DNA from: DASVAL01 sp035649575
Lineage (GTDB): Bacteria > Planctomycetota > UBA1135 > UBA2386
Reading direction: 5' to 3'
DNA: 19,644 bases
Assembly: GCA_035649575.1 (NCBI GenBank)
Contig: DASRJH010000230.1
Span: 1 to 19,644, forward strand
The notes under the pieces are model-generated. The model did not search any database. It was not told where the DNA came from and saw only the letters and a list, made by a program, of their open reading frames with translations. The position numbers and the translations under genes are program-made. This document shows positions 1-7,042 of this stretch, piece after piece (position 1 is the stretch's first letter; each line of letters begins with the position of its first letter).

Positions 1-20
1 CCTAGCACAGGTTACAAGCC

Positions 21-395
21 ATGCAACAAACCGTTCTGATCATCGAAGACGAGAAGCTCATCATCGTCTCCACGCAGATGGTGCTCGAAGCCGCGGGCTT
101 CCGGGTGGAGTCGGCAACGAACGGTGAGGAGGGCATCGCGAAGGCGCGTTCGGAGGCTCCTGACCTGATCCTGCTCGACATCATGATGCCCGGCATCGAT
201 GGCTGGGAGACGCTCACACGCCTGAAGCGGGATGCGGCGACCGTCAACATCCCGGTCGTCATCTTCACGGCGCGCGAACATTCGCGTGGCCACCAGAAGA
301 GCTCGGAGATGGGTGCGGCCGACTACTTCCGCAAGCCGTTCGAACCCGACGAGCTGATCGAGCTCGTCGAGAAGCACGTGGGCCAGAAGACCTGA
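21..395 (+). CDS. Single-domain response regulator (CheY-like receiver)
   Basis: A 124-residue protein consisting only of a receiver domain. It would take a phosphoryl group from a histidine kinase and signal through protein contact, since no output domain follows. The sequence shows the acidic pocket E9-D10, the phospho-acceptor D53 in a LLDIMMPG context, the switch threonine T83 and the conserved lysine K105 in a FRKPF motif, so all catalytic positions are present. Length matches stand-alone CheY/DivK-type receivers. It is convergent with the efflux permease gene, with only 28 bases between their ends. No kinase is encoded in the window, so the partner is unknown, and only 20 bases of upstream sequence are visible, too few to judge its promoter. 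Family call is firm; pathway is unknown. Confidence 0.93.
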   Translation: MQQTVLIIEDEKLIIVSTQMVLEAAGFRVESATNGEEGIAKARSEAPDLILLDIMMPGIDGWETLTRLKRDAATVNIPVVIFTAREHSRGHQKSSEMGAADYFRKPFEPDELIELVEKHVGQKT

Positions 396-423
396 TCCGC
401 CAAGAAACGCCGCAGCGGGGGGC

Positions 424-1686
424 TCACTCGTGGCGCAGGGCCTCGACGGGGTCCATGTTCGCCGCGCGCCACGCGGGGTAGAGGCCGAACACGACGCCGA
501 CCGCCGCCGAGATGCCGAAGGCGAGCAAGACGTGCGGGGGCTGGATGTCCGTCTTCTGCGCGAACCACTCCTCGATGCCGTACGGCACGAGCACGCCGAG
601 GCCGACGCCGACGAGGCCGCCGAGCGCCGACAAGACGCCGGCCTCGACCAGGAACTGCTGCACGATGTGCTTCTTCTTCGCGCCGAGGGCTCGGCGGATG
701 CCGATCTCGCGCGTGCGTTCGGTCACGGTCGCGAGCATCACGTTCATGATGCCGATGCCGCCGACGAGCAGGCTGATCGACGCGATCACCGCGAGCACGA
801 GGTTGAACATGCGCTCGGTCGCCTCGGCCTTGCGCAGCAGCTCGAGCGGCACCGTGATCTCGATGTCCTTCTTGGCCCCGTGCGCGGGTCGCAGCATGTG
901 ATCGAGCACGGCCGCAGCCGACTCGACCTCGTCGGTCGACGGCAGCTTGACCTTGATCTCGTGCAGCTCGACCTGCTCCCAGCGGTTGATCGACGGGTTG
1001 CGCACCGTGTCGCCGAAGCGCCGGCGCGAGCTCGTCAGTGGGATGAACGCGCACTGGTCCAACGTCGTGCCGTTCGGCGACGCCGCGCGCCCCTGGTAGT
1101 CGAGCACGCCGACGACTTCGAAGCGGTCCTCGATGCCGACCAGGATCGTCTTGCCGAGCGGGTTCTCGAGCGGGAACAGCAGCCGCGCGAGCCGCTCGCC
1201 GAGCACGCACACGTTCGCCTGCCGCTGCTGGTCGAGCTCGGTCAACCAGCGGCCTTCGTGCACCTGCATGTTGGTCACCGGCAGGAAGCTGATCTCCGTG
1301 CCGATGATCATCGTCTGGCTCCAGTTCTCGCCACGCATGATCGGCCGCATGAACTCGCGCACGCGCACGACGATCGCCTGCGGCAGCAGGTTCTGGACGC
1401 GGTCCGCCTCCTGGTAGAACAGGCCGTAGCCGAGCACGCTCATCGAGCTCGAGCTGGCGGTCTGCTGCGTTTCCTCGGGCTTCTGGCTGCGGATCAGCAC
1501 ATTGGTGACGCCCATCTCCCGGTACTGCTTGAGCGTCTCGGCCGACGCGCCCTCGCCGACCGCAAGCATCGCGATCACCGAGGCGACGCCGAACAGGATG
1601 CCGGCCGTCGTCAGCGAGCTGCGCAGCTTGTGCAGCATCAGGCTCTTGAGGCCGAGCATCACCATGCGCTTCATGTCGCGGATCAC
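424..1686 (-). CDS. MacB/FtsX-type ABC transporter permease
   Basis: A 420-residue inner-membrane permease of the MacB/LolC/FtsX superfamily, which works by mechanotransmission and not by a classical transmembrane channel. One membrane helix lies near residues 27-45, then a large periplasmic domain (about 46-290), then three helices near 293-319, 350-372 and 384-405. The cytoplasmic coupling segment ERTREIGIRRALGAKK (323-338) and the terminal PAWRAANMDPVEALR pattern are typical of the family. I chose the GTG start at 1686 because it overlaps the ATPase stop codon as GTGA and has a GGGAGA ribosome-binding site six bases upstream; an ATG at 1674 is the alternative. MacB proteins usually carry the ATPase fused to the permease, while here the two are separate genes, as in YknYZ or LolCD. 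Substrate cannot be told from sequence. Confidence 0.92.
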   Translation of the reverse strand: MIRDMKRMVMLGLKSLMLHKLRSSLTTAGILFGVASVIAMLAVGEGASAETLKQYREMGVTNVLIRSQKPEETQQTASSSSMSVLGYGLFYQEADRVQNLLPQAIVVRVREFMRPIMRGENWSQTMIIGTEISFLPVTNMQVHEGRWLTELDQQRQANVCVLGERLARLLFPLENPLGKTILVGIEDRFEVVGVLDYQGRAASPNGTTLDQCAFIPLTSSRRRFGDTVRNPSINRWEQVELHEIKVKLPSTDEVESAAAVLDHMLRPAHGAKKDIEITVPLELLRKAEATERMFNLVLAVIASISLLVGGIGIMNVMLATVTERTREIGIRRALGAKKKHIVQQFLVEAGVLSALGGLVGVGLGVLVPYGIEEWFAQKTDIQPPHVLLAFGISAAVGVVFGLYPAWRAANMDPVEALRHE

Positions 1687-2432
1687 GAGTGTTCTCCCGA
1701 GGATGGTGCCGCGGTCCGATTGTCGATGAGCCGTTCGACCTGGCCGTCCTTGAGCCACAGCGTGTGGTCGGCGCGTTCGGCGACTCTCGGGTTGTGCGTG
1801 ACCACGACGATCGTGATGCCGTCGGGACGCAGGTCGTCGAACAGGTCGAGGATCTCCTTCTCGGTGTTGCTGTCGAGGTTGCCGGTCGCCTCGTCGGCGA
1901 GCAGGAACAGCGGGTCGTTCATGAGCGCGCGCGCGATCGCGACACGCTGCTGCTGGCCGCCCGAGAGCTCCATCGGCTTGTGTTCGAGACGGCCGCCGAG
2001 CCCGACTCTGGAGGCCAGGTATTCGGCCTTCTCGCGCGACTCCTTGCCGACGCGGCCCTGGTAGAACAGCGGCACTTCGAGGTTCTCGAGCACCGTGAGC
2101 TGCGGGATCAGGTTGAACGACTGGAAGATGAACCCGATCTCGCGGCCGCGCACGTCGGACAGCGCGTCGTCGTCGAGCTTGCTCACGTCGCGGCCGCCGA
2201 CGTGGTATTCGCCGTGCGTCGGCCGGTCGAGCCCGCCGAGGATGTTGAGCATCGTGCTCTTGCCCGAGCCCGAGCGTCCCATGATCGCGAGGTAGTCGCC
2301 CTTCCTGACCTGCATCGAGACGCCGTTCAGCGCCTTCACGACGTTCTCGCCCATCACGTAGTGGCGGTGCACGTCCTTGAACTCGGCGATGACCGGGCGC
2401 CCATCTGGCGGGTGAGTCGGGGGCTCTTGCAT
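1683..2432 (-). CDS. ABC transporter ATP-binding protein (MacB/LolD type)
   Basis: A 249-residue ABC ATPase that should power the overlapping permease gene. All motifs are intact: Walker A GRSGSGKS (52-59), Q-loop Q104 within FIFQSFNLIP, signature LSGGQ (156-160), Walker B FLLADE (176-181) and the switch histidine H213. The LolD/MacB-type sequence around the Q-loop and the DEATGNLDS segment place it in the lipoprotein/macrolide exporter group and not among importers. The gene begins 11 bases after the adaptor gene ends and its stop overlaps the permease start (GTGA), so translation of the two is probably coupled. The ATG at 2432 has only a weak GGA upstream. Function as ATPase is near certain; the cargo is unknown. 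Confidence 0.95.
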   Translation of the reverse strand: MQEPPTHPPDGRPVIAEFKDVHRHYVMGENVVKALNGVSMQVRKGDYLAIMGRSGSGKSTMLNILGGLDRPTHGEYHVGGRDVSKLDDDALSDVRGREIGFIFQSFNLIPQLTVLENLEVPLFYQGRVGKESREKAEYLASRVGLGGRLEHKPMELSGGQQQRVAIARALMNDPLFLLADEATGNLDSNTEKEILDLFDDLRPDGITIVVVTHNPRVAERADHTLWLKDGQVERLIDNRTAAPSSGEHS

Positions 2433-2443
2433 CGGGGTTCCGC

Positions 2444-4597
2444 TCAGTTGCCGCCGCGTCCCGGGCCGCCGCCGCTGCCCCCACCGGGTCCGCCGCCGCC
2501 GCCGCGGCGCGGTCCGTCACCTCCTGGGCCGCCGCCGCTGCGGTTAGCCAGCGTGCGCATCAGGGAGCGCACCTTGTCCTGGTGGGTCTGACCAAGGACG
2601 AGGTCGTTGGCATCGAGAGCCTTGCGCAGGCCTTCCAGCGCCGCCTCCATCTGCTTCGCCGCATCTTCATTGCCATTCTCGCGCGCCCGATCGGCCGTGC
2701 TCTGGTACATCGCGAGGACGTCCCTGTATTGGGTGAGTTCTTCGGGCGTCATCTCGGCCAGCTTCTTGCGCGCGAAGGCACCCATGCCGCCGCCGGGTCG
2801 GCGGTTCGGTCCCTGGCCGTTGCTGTGCGCGCCCGGCGCATCGGCAGCGCCGTTGTCATTCAAAGGTGCTGGCGTCGGCAGGGTCGGCTGCTCGAACTTC
2901 GGCGCCTGCACGCCGGCCGGCGGCGTCAGGTGCAGCTGCTCGCCCTCGGCGACACCCTGGAGGATCTCGACGCGTTCCGTGTTCTGTTTCCCGACCTGTA
3001 TCTGCACGGCGACCGGCCCGCCCGCGGTGTCCTTCCAGACGTAGTTGACCGCGCGATCGCGGAACACGGCCTGCAGCGGGATCGGCAGGGTCTTCTCGAT
3101 GGTCTCGACCATGATCGTGACGTTGGCGGCCATGCGCGAGCGCAGGCGCCCGTCAGGGTTGTCGCTGTCGAGCTCCACGACCGTCGTGTAGACCTTCCGG
3201 TCGCTCGTCATCCAACCGCTGTTGCTGTCCGCGACCGGAGCCACGCTCGTCACGCGGCCCGTGAACGTCTCGCCCTGGAACGCCTCGACCGTGACGAACG
3301 CGGGTTGCCCGCGGGCGACCTTGTCCACCTGCGCCTCCTGCACCTTCACGACGCAGCGCATCTTGGTCGTGTCGGGCAGGATGATGAGCTCCTGCCGTTC
3401 GCGCACCTGCACACCCTCGCGGACCGCTTCGCCGCCGCCGCGGTTGCGGTCGAGGCGCGCGTAGACGACGGTGCCCGGCGTCGGGGCGTTGATCACTGCA
3501 CTCGCGATCTGGCGTTCGATGTTCTCGAGCCGGTCCTTGGCCAGGTTGAATTCGCGGTCGCGGCTGTCGAGGTCGCTTTCCACCTTGATGAGCTGGGCCT
3601 CGTTGCTGCCCTTCACGCGCTCCACCTCGAGCAGCGCGTTGTCGCGGAGCTGGGTCAGCCTGATGCGTTCCTTGGCGAGCTCGTAGTTGATGAGCAGGTC
3701 GAGGTCGTTCCACGCGAGCGTGACCTTCGAGACCTGGGACAGGTAGGCGAGCTTGTCCTTCTCGAGCTCGTTGCGCGTGATGAACTGCTTGCTCGCGAGG
3801 CGCAAGCTGTGCGCGAACGTGTCCTCCTTGACCTTGAGGTCCGCCATCGCGAGTCGGATCTGGTCGGCCTGCTGCAGGATCTGGTTGGCCATGTCGCCCA
3901 TGTCGCGATCGGTGGCCACGGTCGTGTTGCCTTCGGGCTCGGGGACGAGCAGCAACTCGTGGACCTTGTCGACGAGACCCGCATAGCTGCGCGGGTCGAC
4001 CTGCGTCGCCATCGCGGGCGAGGGCGTTCCTTCGCCTTGCCCGCTCGTCGCGTCGAGCGGTTGCGCCTCCGCCGGCGGCGTCTGCACGAGCGCCTGCAGC
4101 TTCTTGATCATGTCGCCGTTCTTGCCCTCGCTGCTGCCGGCGCCGGTCTTGCGGCCCAGCAGCTTCTCGAGCTCCATCTCCGCGATGCGCAGGTTCGACG
4201 CCGCGGTGTTGCGCTTCGTCGTCAGCTCCTTGTCGACGATCTCCTTCTCCTTGCGCGCCTGGGTCAGCGCGGCATCGGCCTTCGCGACCGAGATTCCCTG
4301 GTTGGCGCCCTTCTCGACGAGCTCGCTGACATCGAGCTCGACGAGCTTGTCGCCCTTCTGGACCAGCGTGCCCTCGGGGATGATGAAGATCACGGTCGAT
4401 TGCCCTTCGACCTCGGAGCGCACGATCGTCTCACGCAGCGCCTGCAGCTCGGCATTCTCGCGCACGACGATGGGCAGGTCGTCGCGCTTGGCGCGGAACA
4501 GGTTCGGATCCTGGGTCTGCGCCGAGTCGGAGGAGCCGTTGCAGGCTGCGAGCCAGGCGGCGCAGAGCAGCAGCGGGGGTAGTCGTCTTGCGGTCAT
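2444..4597 (-). CDS. Long lipoprotein periplasmic adaptor (HlyD/MacA-like membrane fusion protein)
   Basis: A 717-residue periplasmic adaptor expected to link the inner-membrane ABC transporter to the TolC-like protein encoded just upstream. The ATG at 4597 gives a lipoprotein signal with lipobox LAAC and lipidated Cys19, which fixes the start; longer in-frame readings would run into the TolC-like gene. Biotinyl-lipoyl-like halves lie near residues 55-95 and 370-410 (APTPGTVVYA), flanking helical hairpin segments (about 100-150 and 230-368). A beta-barrel region follows at about 412-500 and a membrane-proximal domain to about 560. Usual adaptors have 350-450 residues. The excess here is a Pro/Gly/Ser-rich insert inside the hairpin (about 150-230) and a C-terminal extension (about 560-717) with a charged helical segment and a Gly/Pro/Arg tail. 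Adaptor role is well supported; the extensions are unexplained. Confidence 0.9.
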   Translation of the reverse strand: MTARRLPPLLLCAAWLAACNGSSDSAQTQDPNLFRAKRDDLPIVVRENAELQALRETIVRSEVEGQSTVIFIIPEGTLVQKGDKLVELDVSELVEKGANQGISVAKADAALTQARKEKEIVDKELTTKRNTAASNLRIAEMELEKLLGRKTGAGSSEGKNGDMIKKLQALVQTPPAEAQPLDATSGQGEGTPSPAMATQVDPRSYAGLVDKVHELLLVPEPEGNTTVATDRDMGDMANQILQQADQIRLAMADLKVKEDTFAHSLRLASKQFITRNELEKDKLAYLSQVSKVTLAWNDLDLLINYELAKERIRLTQLRDNALLEVERVKGSNEAQLIKVESDLDSRDREFNLAKDRLENIERQIASAVINAPTPGTVVYARLDRNRGGGEAVREGVQVRERQELIILPDTTKMRCVVKVQEAQVDKVARGQPAFVTVEAFQGETFTGRVTSVAPVADSNSGWMTSDRKVYTTVVELDSDNPDGRLRSRMAANVTIMVETIEKTLPIPLQAVFRDRAVNYVWKDTAGGPVAVQIQVGKQNTERVEILQGVAEGEQLHLTPPAGVQAPKFEQPTLPTPAPLNDNGAADAPGAHSNGQGPNRRPGGGMGAFARKKLAEMTPEELTQYRDVLAMYQSTADRARENGNEDAAKQMEAALEGLRKALDANDLVLGQTHQDKVRSLMRTLANRSGGGPGGDGPRRGGGGGPGGGSGGGPGRGGN

Positions 4598-4601
4598 GAG
4601 A

Positions 4602-6224
4602 TCACTCGGCGGGTTTCGGCAGCGGCAGCGCCGGGTCGAAACGAAGTCCCTGTCGGTCGAGGCGGAGCGCCTCGAGGTCGTTGATGAGGTCGAGGCGCGC
4701 GTTCGCGTAGTCCACGATCGACGCCGTGAGCTGCAGTTGCGCCTGCAGCAGCGCGTCCTGGGCATCGAGCTTCTCGAGCGCCGCGACGCGACCCGCGGCG
4801 AACAGGTCGGTCGTCGCTTCGACGCGCTTTTCGGCGAGCTCCACGGCGAATCTCTGGATCGTGTAGCTGTCGATCGAGCTCTGGATGTTGCGCAGCGAAG
4901 TGCGCACGTCGGCGGCGATCTGGTCTTCGCTCTGCTCGCGCGCGCGCACGGCCACATCGAAGCTGATCAGCGCGCTGCGGTAGGCGTTGCGCTCCGCGAG
5001 CTTGTCGAGGGCCAGGTCGAGCTCGAAGCCCGCCGACCAGTTCACGCGCGACCAGTCGAGGTTCAGGCTGCTGCCCGATTCGGAGGGCACGTTGAGGGCG
5101 GCCCGGAAGTCGAGCGCCATGGTCAGCGCGTCCTCGGAGACGAGGATGCGCCGGCCCGCGTCCTCGACCGCGTCGATCGTGGTCTGGTGGTCGAAACGCC
5201 GCTGCAGGGCCAGTGCGATGGCGGCCGCTTCGTCGATCTCGACCTTGGCCACACCCTGCTGGGTCACGCGATCGAGCTCCTTCGGGTCGAGATTCACCTG
5301 GGCTGTCACGGGCAGGCCGAGCGTCAACTTGAAGCGATCGAGCGTGCTCTCGAGGCGGTTCTTCGCCGCCACGCGCTGGGAGTCGGCCGAGTATTCGCTC
5401 TGCTTGGCGCGCCCGAGGTCGGTCACCGTGCGCCGGCCCGCGTTGTAGAGCTCCTCGATCTCCACGCGCGATTGCGCGAGCGTCTTGTGGTTCGCCTCGA
5501 CGTTCGCGAGGTCCGCCATCTGGGCGACCGCTGCCCAGTAGTCGCCGACGACGCGCACCGCGAACTCGGCCCGGAACCGTTCGAAGTCACGCACGGCGTA
5601 GACGACGTTGCGCTCCGACTGGGTCAGCGGTTCGCGCACGATGCGCCGTCCGGCGCCGCGCAGCAGCGGTTGCGTGATCGTGAGATTCAGGATCGAACTC
5701 GGGTCGATGCCGCCGCCGTGGATCAGCGAGCGCAGGAAGGTGTTCACGAAGCTCGCGACGACCTGGGTGCCGTAGACCGAGTTCACCGATGCCGACAATT
5801 CGTCGCCGAGCGCGAGGTTGTACTCCTCGTCCGCGGCCGGGTCGGCCTCGCCGCTCGTGTTGGGCGAGACGCCGGCGCCGAAGATCAGCTCGAACTCGTG
5901 CTGGTCGCGCGTCAGATCGAGTGCGGCCAGGTAGAGCTGCTCCTTCTGGCGTTGGAAGTCGCGGCTGTTCTCGGCGGCCACGTCGAGCGCCTCGGCGAGG
6001 CTCAGCGTGATCGGTTCCATCGAAGTCAGCAACCGCGCGCGCAACGTGTCCACGGGCCGCTCGACGTGCACCACCCTCGGCTCTCCGACGACCTTGGCCG
6101 TGGCCCGTTCGAGGATTCCGTAGACCTGCTGGTCCGCCGAGTCCTTGTTGACTGAGGGGGACCAGCAGCCGGCGAGGCCGGCGACGAAGCCGAAGAGAGC
6201 GTGAAGAGAGCAGCGGGCGAACAC
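4602..6224 (-). CDS. TolC-like outer-membrane efflux lipoprotein
   Basis: A 540-residue outer-membrane factor of the TolC family, the probable exit duct of the tripartite efflux system. The GTG start at 6224 has no good ribosome-binding site but yields a lipoprotein signal with lipobox LAGC and Cys20, which supports it. Two internally repeated halves can be seen, as the family expects: long amphipathic helices around residues 74-115 and 205-300, and around 330-365 and 400-520. Strand segments lie near 110-190 (LTITQPLLRGAG) and 370-405. The adaptor start lies four bases after its stop, so it is the first gene of a four-gene operon (outer-membrane factor, adaptor, ATPase, permease). Family assignment is confident; the exported substrate is not deducible. 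Confidence 0.9.
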   Translation of the reverse strand: MFARCSLHALFGFVAGLAGCWSPSVNKDSADQQVYGILERATAKVVGEPRVVHVERPVDTLRARLLTSMEPITLSLAEALDVAAENSRDFQRQKEQLYLAALDLTRDQHEFELIFGAGVSPNTSGEADPAADEEYNLALGDELSASVNSVYGTQVVASFVNTFLRSLIHGGGIDPSSILNLTITQPLLRGAGRRIVREPLTQSERNVVYAVRDFERFRAEFAVRVVGDYWAAVAQMADLANVEANHKTLAQSRVEIEELYNAGRRTVTDLGRAKQSEYSADSQRVAAKNRLESTLDRFKLTLGLPVTAQVNLDPKELDRVTQQGVAKVEIDEAAAIALALQRRFDHQTTIDAVEDAGRRILVSEDALTMALDFRAALNVPSESGSSLNLDWSRVNWSAGFELDLALDKLAERNAYRSALISFDVAVRAREQSEDQIAADVRTSLRNIQSSIDSYTIQRFAVELAEKRVEATTDLFAAGRVAALEKLDAQDALLQAQLQLTASIVDYANARLDLINDLEALRLDRQGLRFDPALPLPKPAE

Positions 6225-6388
6225 GGGAATCTGCTGGGCGGTGAAGTCCTTGATTTGCGAGGTCGCGGCGACGCTTGCGGCCGCCTAGTAGAGCGGAGCT
6301 GGCTGTTTTTTCTCCCCCAGGGACAGACTGTTACTACGATAGGACGGGTGGCGGTTTCAGCATCCAAGGTCCGCGTCCCGCGGGGGGC
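6225..6388. promoter_or_regulatory. Divergent control region between efflux operon and coaB-ftsK
   Basis: This 164-base gap separates two divergent operons, so promoters for both should lie here. It includes a T6 run at 6305-6310 (with a further T after a C-free junction at 6311) and a TACGAT sequence at 6335-6340 that could serve as a plus-strand -10 element, but no convincing -35 sequence is found at the right distance. The minus-strand promoter could not be located either. The assignment rests on gene orientation, not on motifs. Confidence 0.4.
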
Positions 6389-7042
6389 ATGGTCTCCATC
6401 TTGATCACGGCGGGGCCAACCCGCGAGTACCTCGACGACGTGCGGTACCTGAGCAACGGCAGCTCCGGCCGCATGGGCTGTGCCCTCGCCGAGGCGGCCC
6501 AGGCGGCGGGTCACCGCGTGACGCTCGTGCTCGGCCCGGTCGAGATCTCGCCGCCTGCAGGCGTCACCGTCCGGCCCGTGGTTTCGGCGCTCGAGATGCA
6601 GGCCGCGGCAGCTGCAGCGTTCGGCTCGAGCGACGTCCTGATCGCCGCGGCGGCAGTGGCGGACTGGCGACCCGCGCAGCGCGCGGCCGGCAAACCGCCT
6701 CGCGATGCCGGCACGAGGACCATCCAGCTGGTACCGAATCCTGACATCGTCGCAGGGCTGGCTGCGGCCAAGGGGCCACGGGTCGTCGTGGGCTTTGCCC
6801 TCGAAGCGGCTGCCGCCGGGTTCGGACCGGCCATCCGTCGCGGCCGCGACAAGCTGCGCAGCAAGCACCTCGACTGCATCGTCGTGAACCTGCACGACGC
6901 GATCGGCAGCACGCACACCGAGCTCGTGCTCTGTCACGCCGACGGACGCGACGAAGCGCTGCCGCGACAAGACAAGAAGGCTGCTGCGGCGCGCATCATC
7001 GCGGTCGCGGTGCAACTGAGGCGAGCGAGGGAACCATCGTGA
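6389..7042 (+). CDS. coaB: Stand-alone phosphopantothenate-cysteine ligase (CoaB)
   Basis: A 217-residue CoaB-type enzyme that should couple 4'-phosphopantothenate to cysteine using a nucleotide triphosphate in coenzyme A synthesis. The N-terminal ITAGPTREYLDDVR and SNGSSGRMG motifs, AAAVADWRP (87-95), the NPDIV segment (117-121) and the closing NLHDAIGS segment are all CoaB hallmarks. Most bacteria carry a CoaBC fusion of about 400 residues. The CoaC decarboxylase half is absent here and must be encoded elsewhere. The segment where CoaB enzymes have a lysine-rich KxKK motif reads GKPPR (101-105), keeping only the first lysine. The ATG at 6389 starts exactly at the conserved domain although the G-rich stretch upstream sits very close. 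The stop overlaps ftsK as GTGA, so the two are co-transcribed. Confidence 0.86.
   Translation: MVSILITAGPTREYLDDVRYLSNGSSGRMGCALAEAAQAAGHRVTLVLGPVEISPPAGVTVRPVVSALEMQAAAAAAFGSSDVLIAAAAVADWRPAQRAAGKPPRDAGTRTIQLVPNPDIVAGLAAAKGPRVVVGFALEAAAAGFGPAIRRGRDKLRSKHLDCIVVNLHDAIGSTHTELVLCHADGRDEALPRQDKKAAAARIIAVAVQLRRAREPS

Noticed and set aside
424..2520. One continuous minus-strand frame that might be read as a fused MacB of 698 residues
   Set aside because: Its first 280 residues are an out-of-frame reading of the ATPase gene, whose motifs are all in another frame. ATPase and permease are separate, overlapping genes.
4598..4957. N-terminal extension of the adaptor upstream of 4597
   Set aside because: It would overlap the TolC-like gene in another frame and destroy the lipoprotein signal that begins at 4597.
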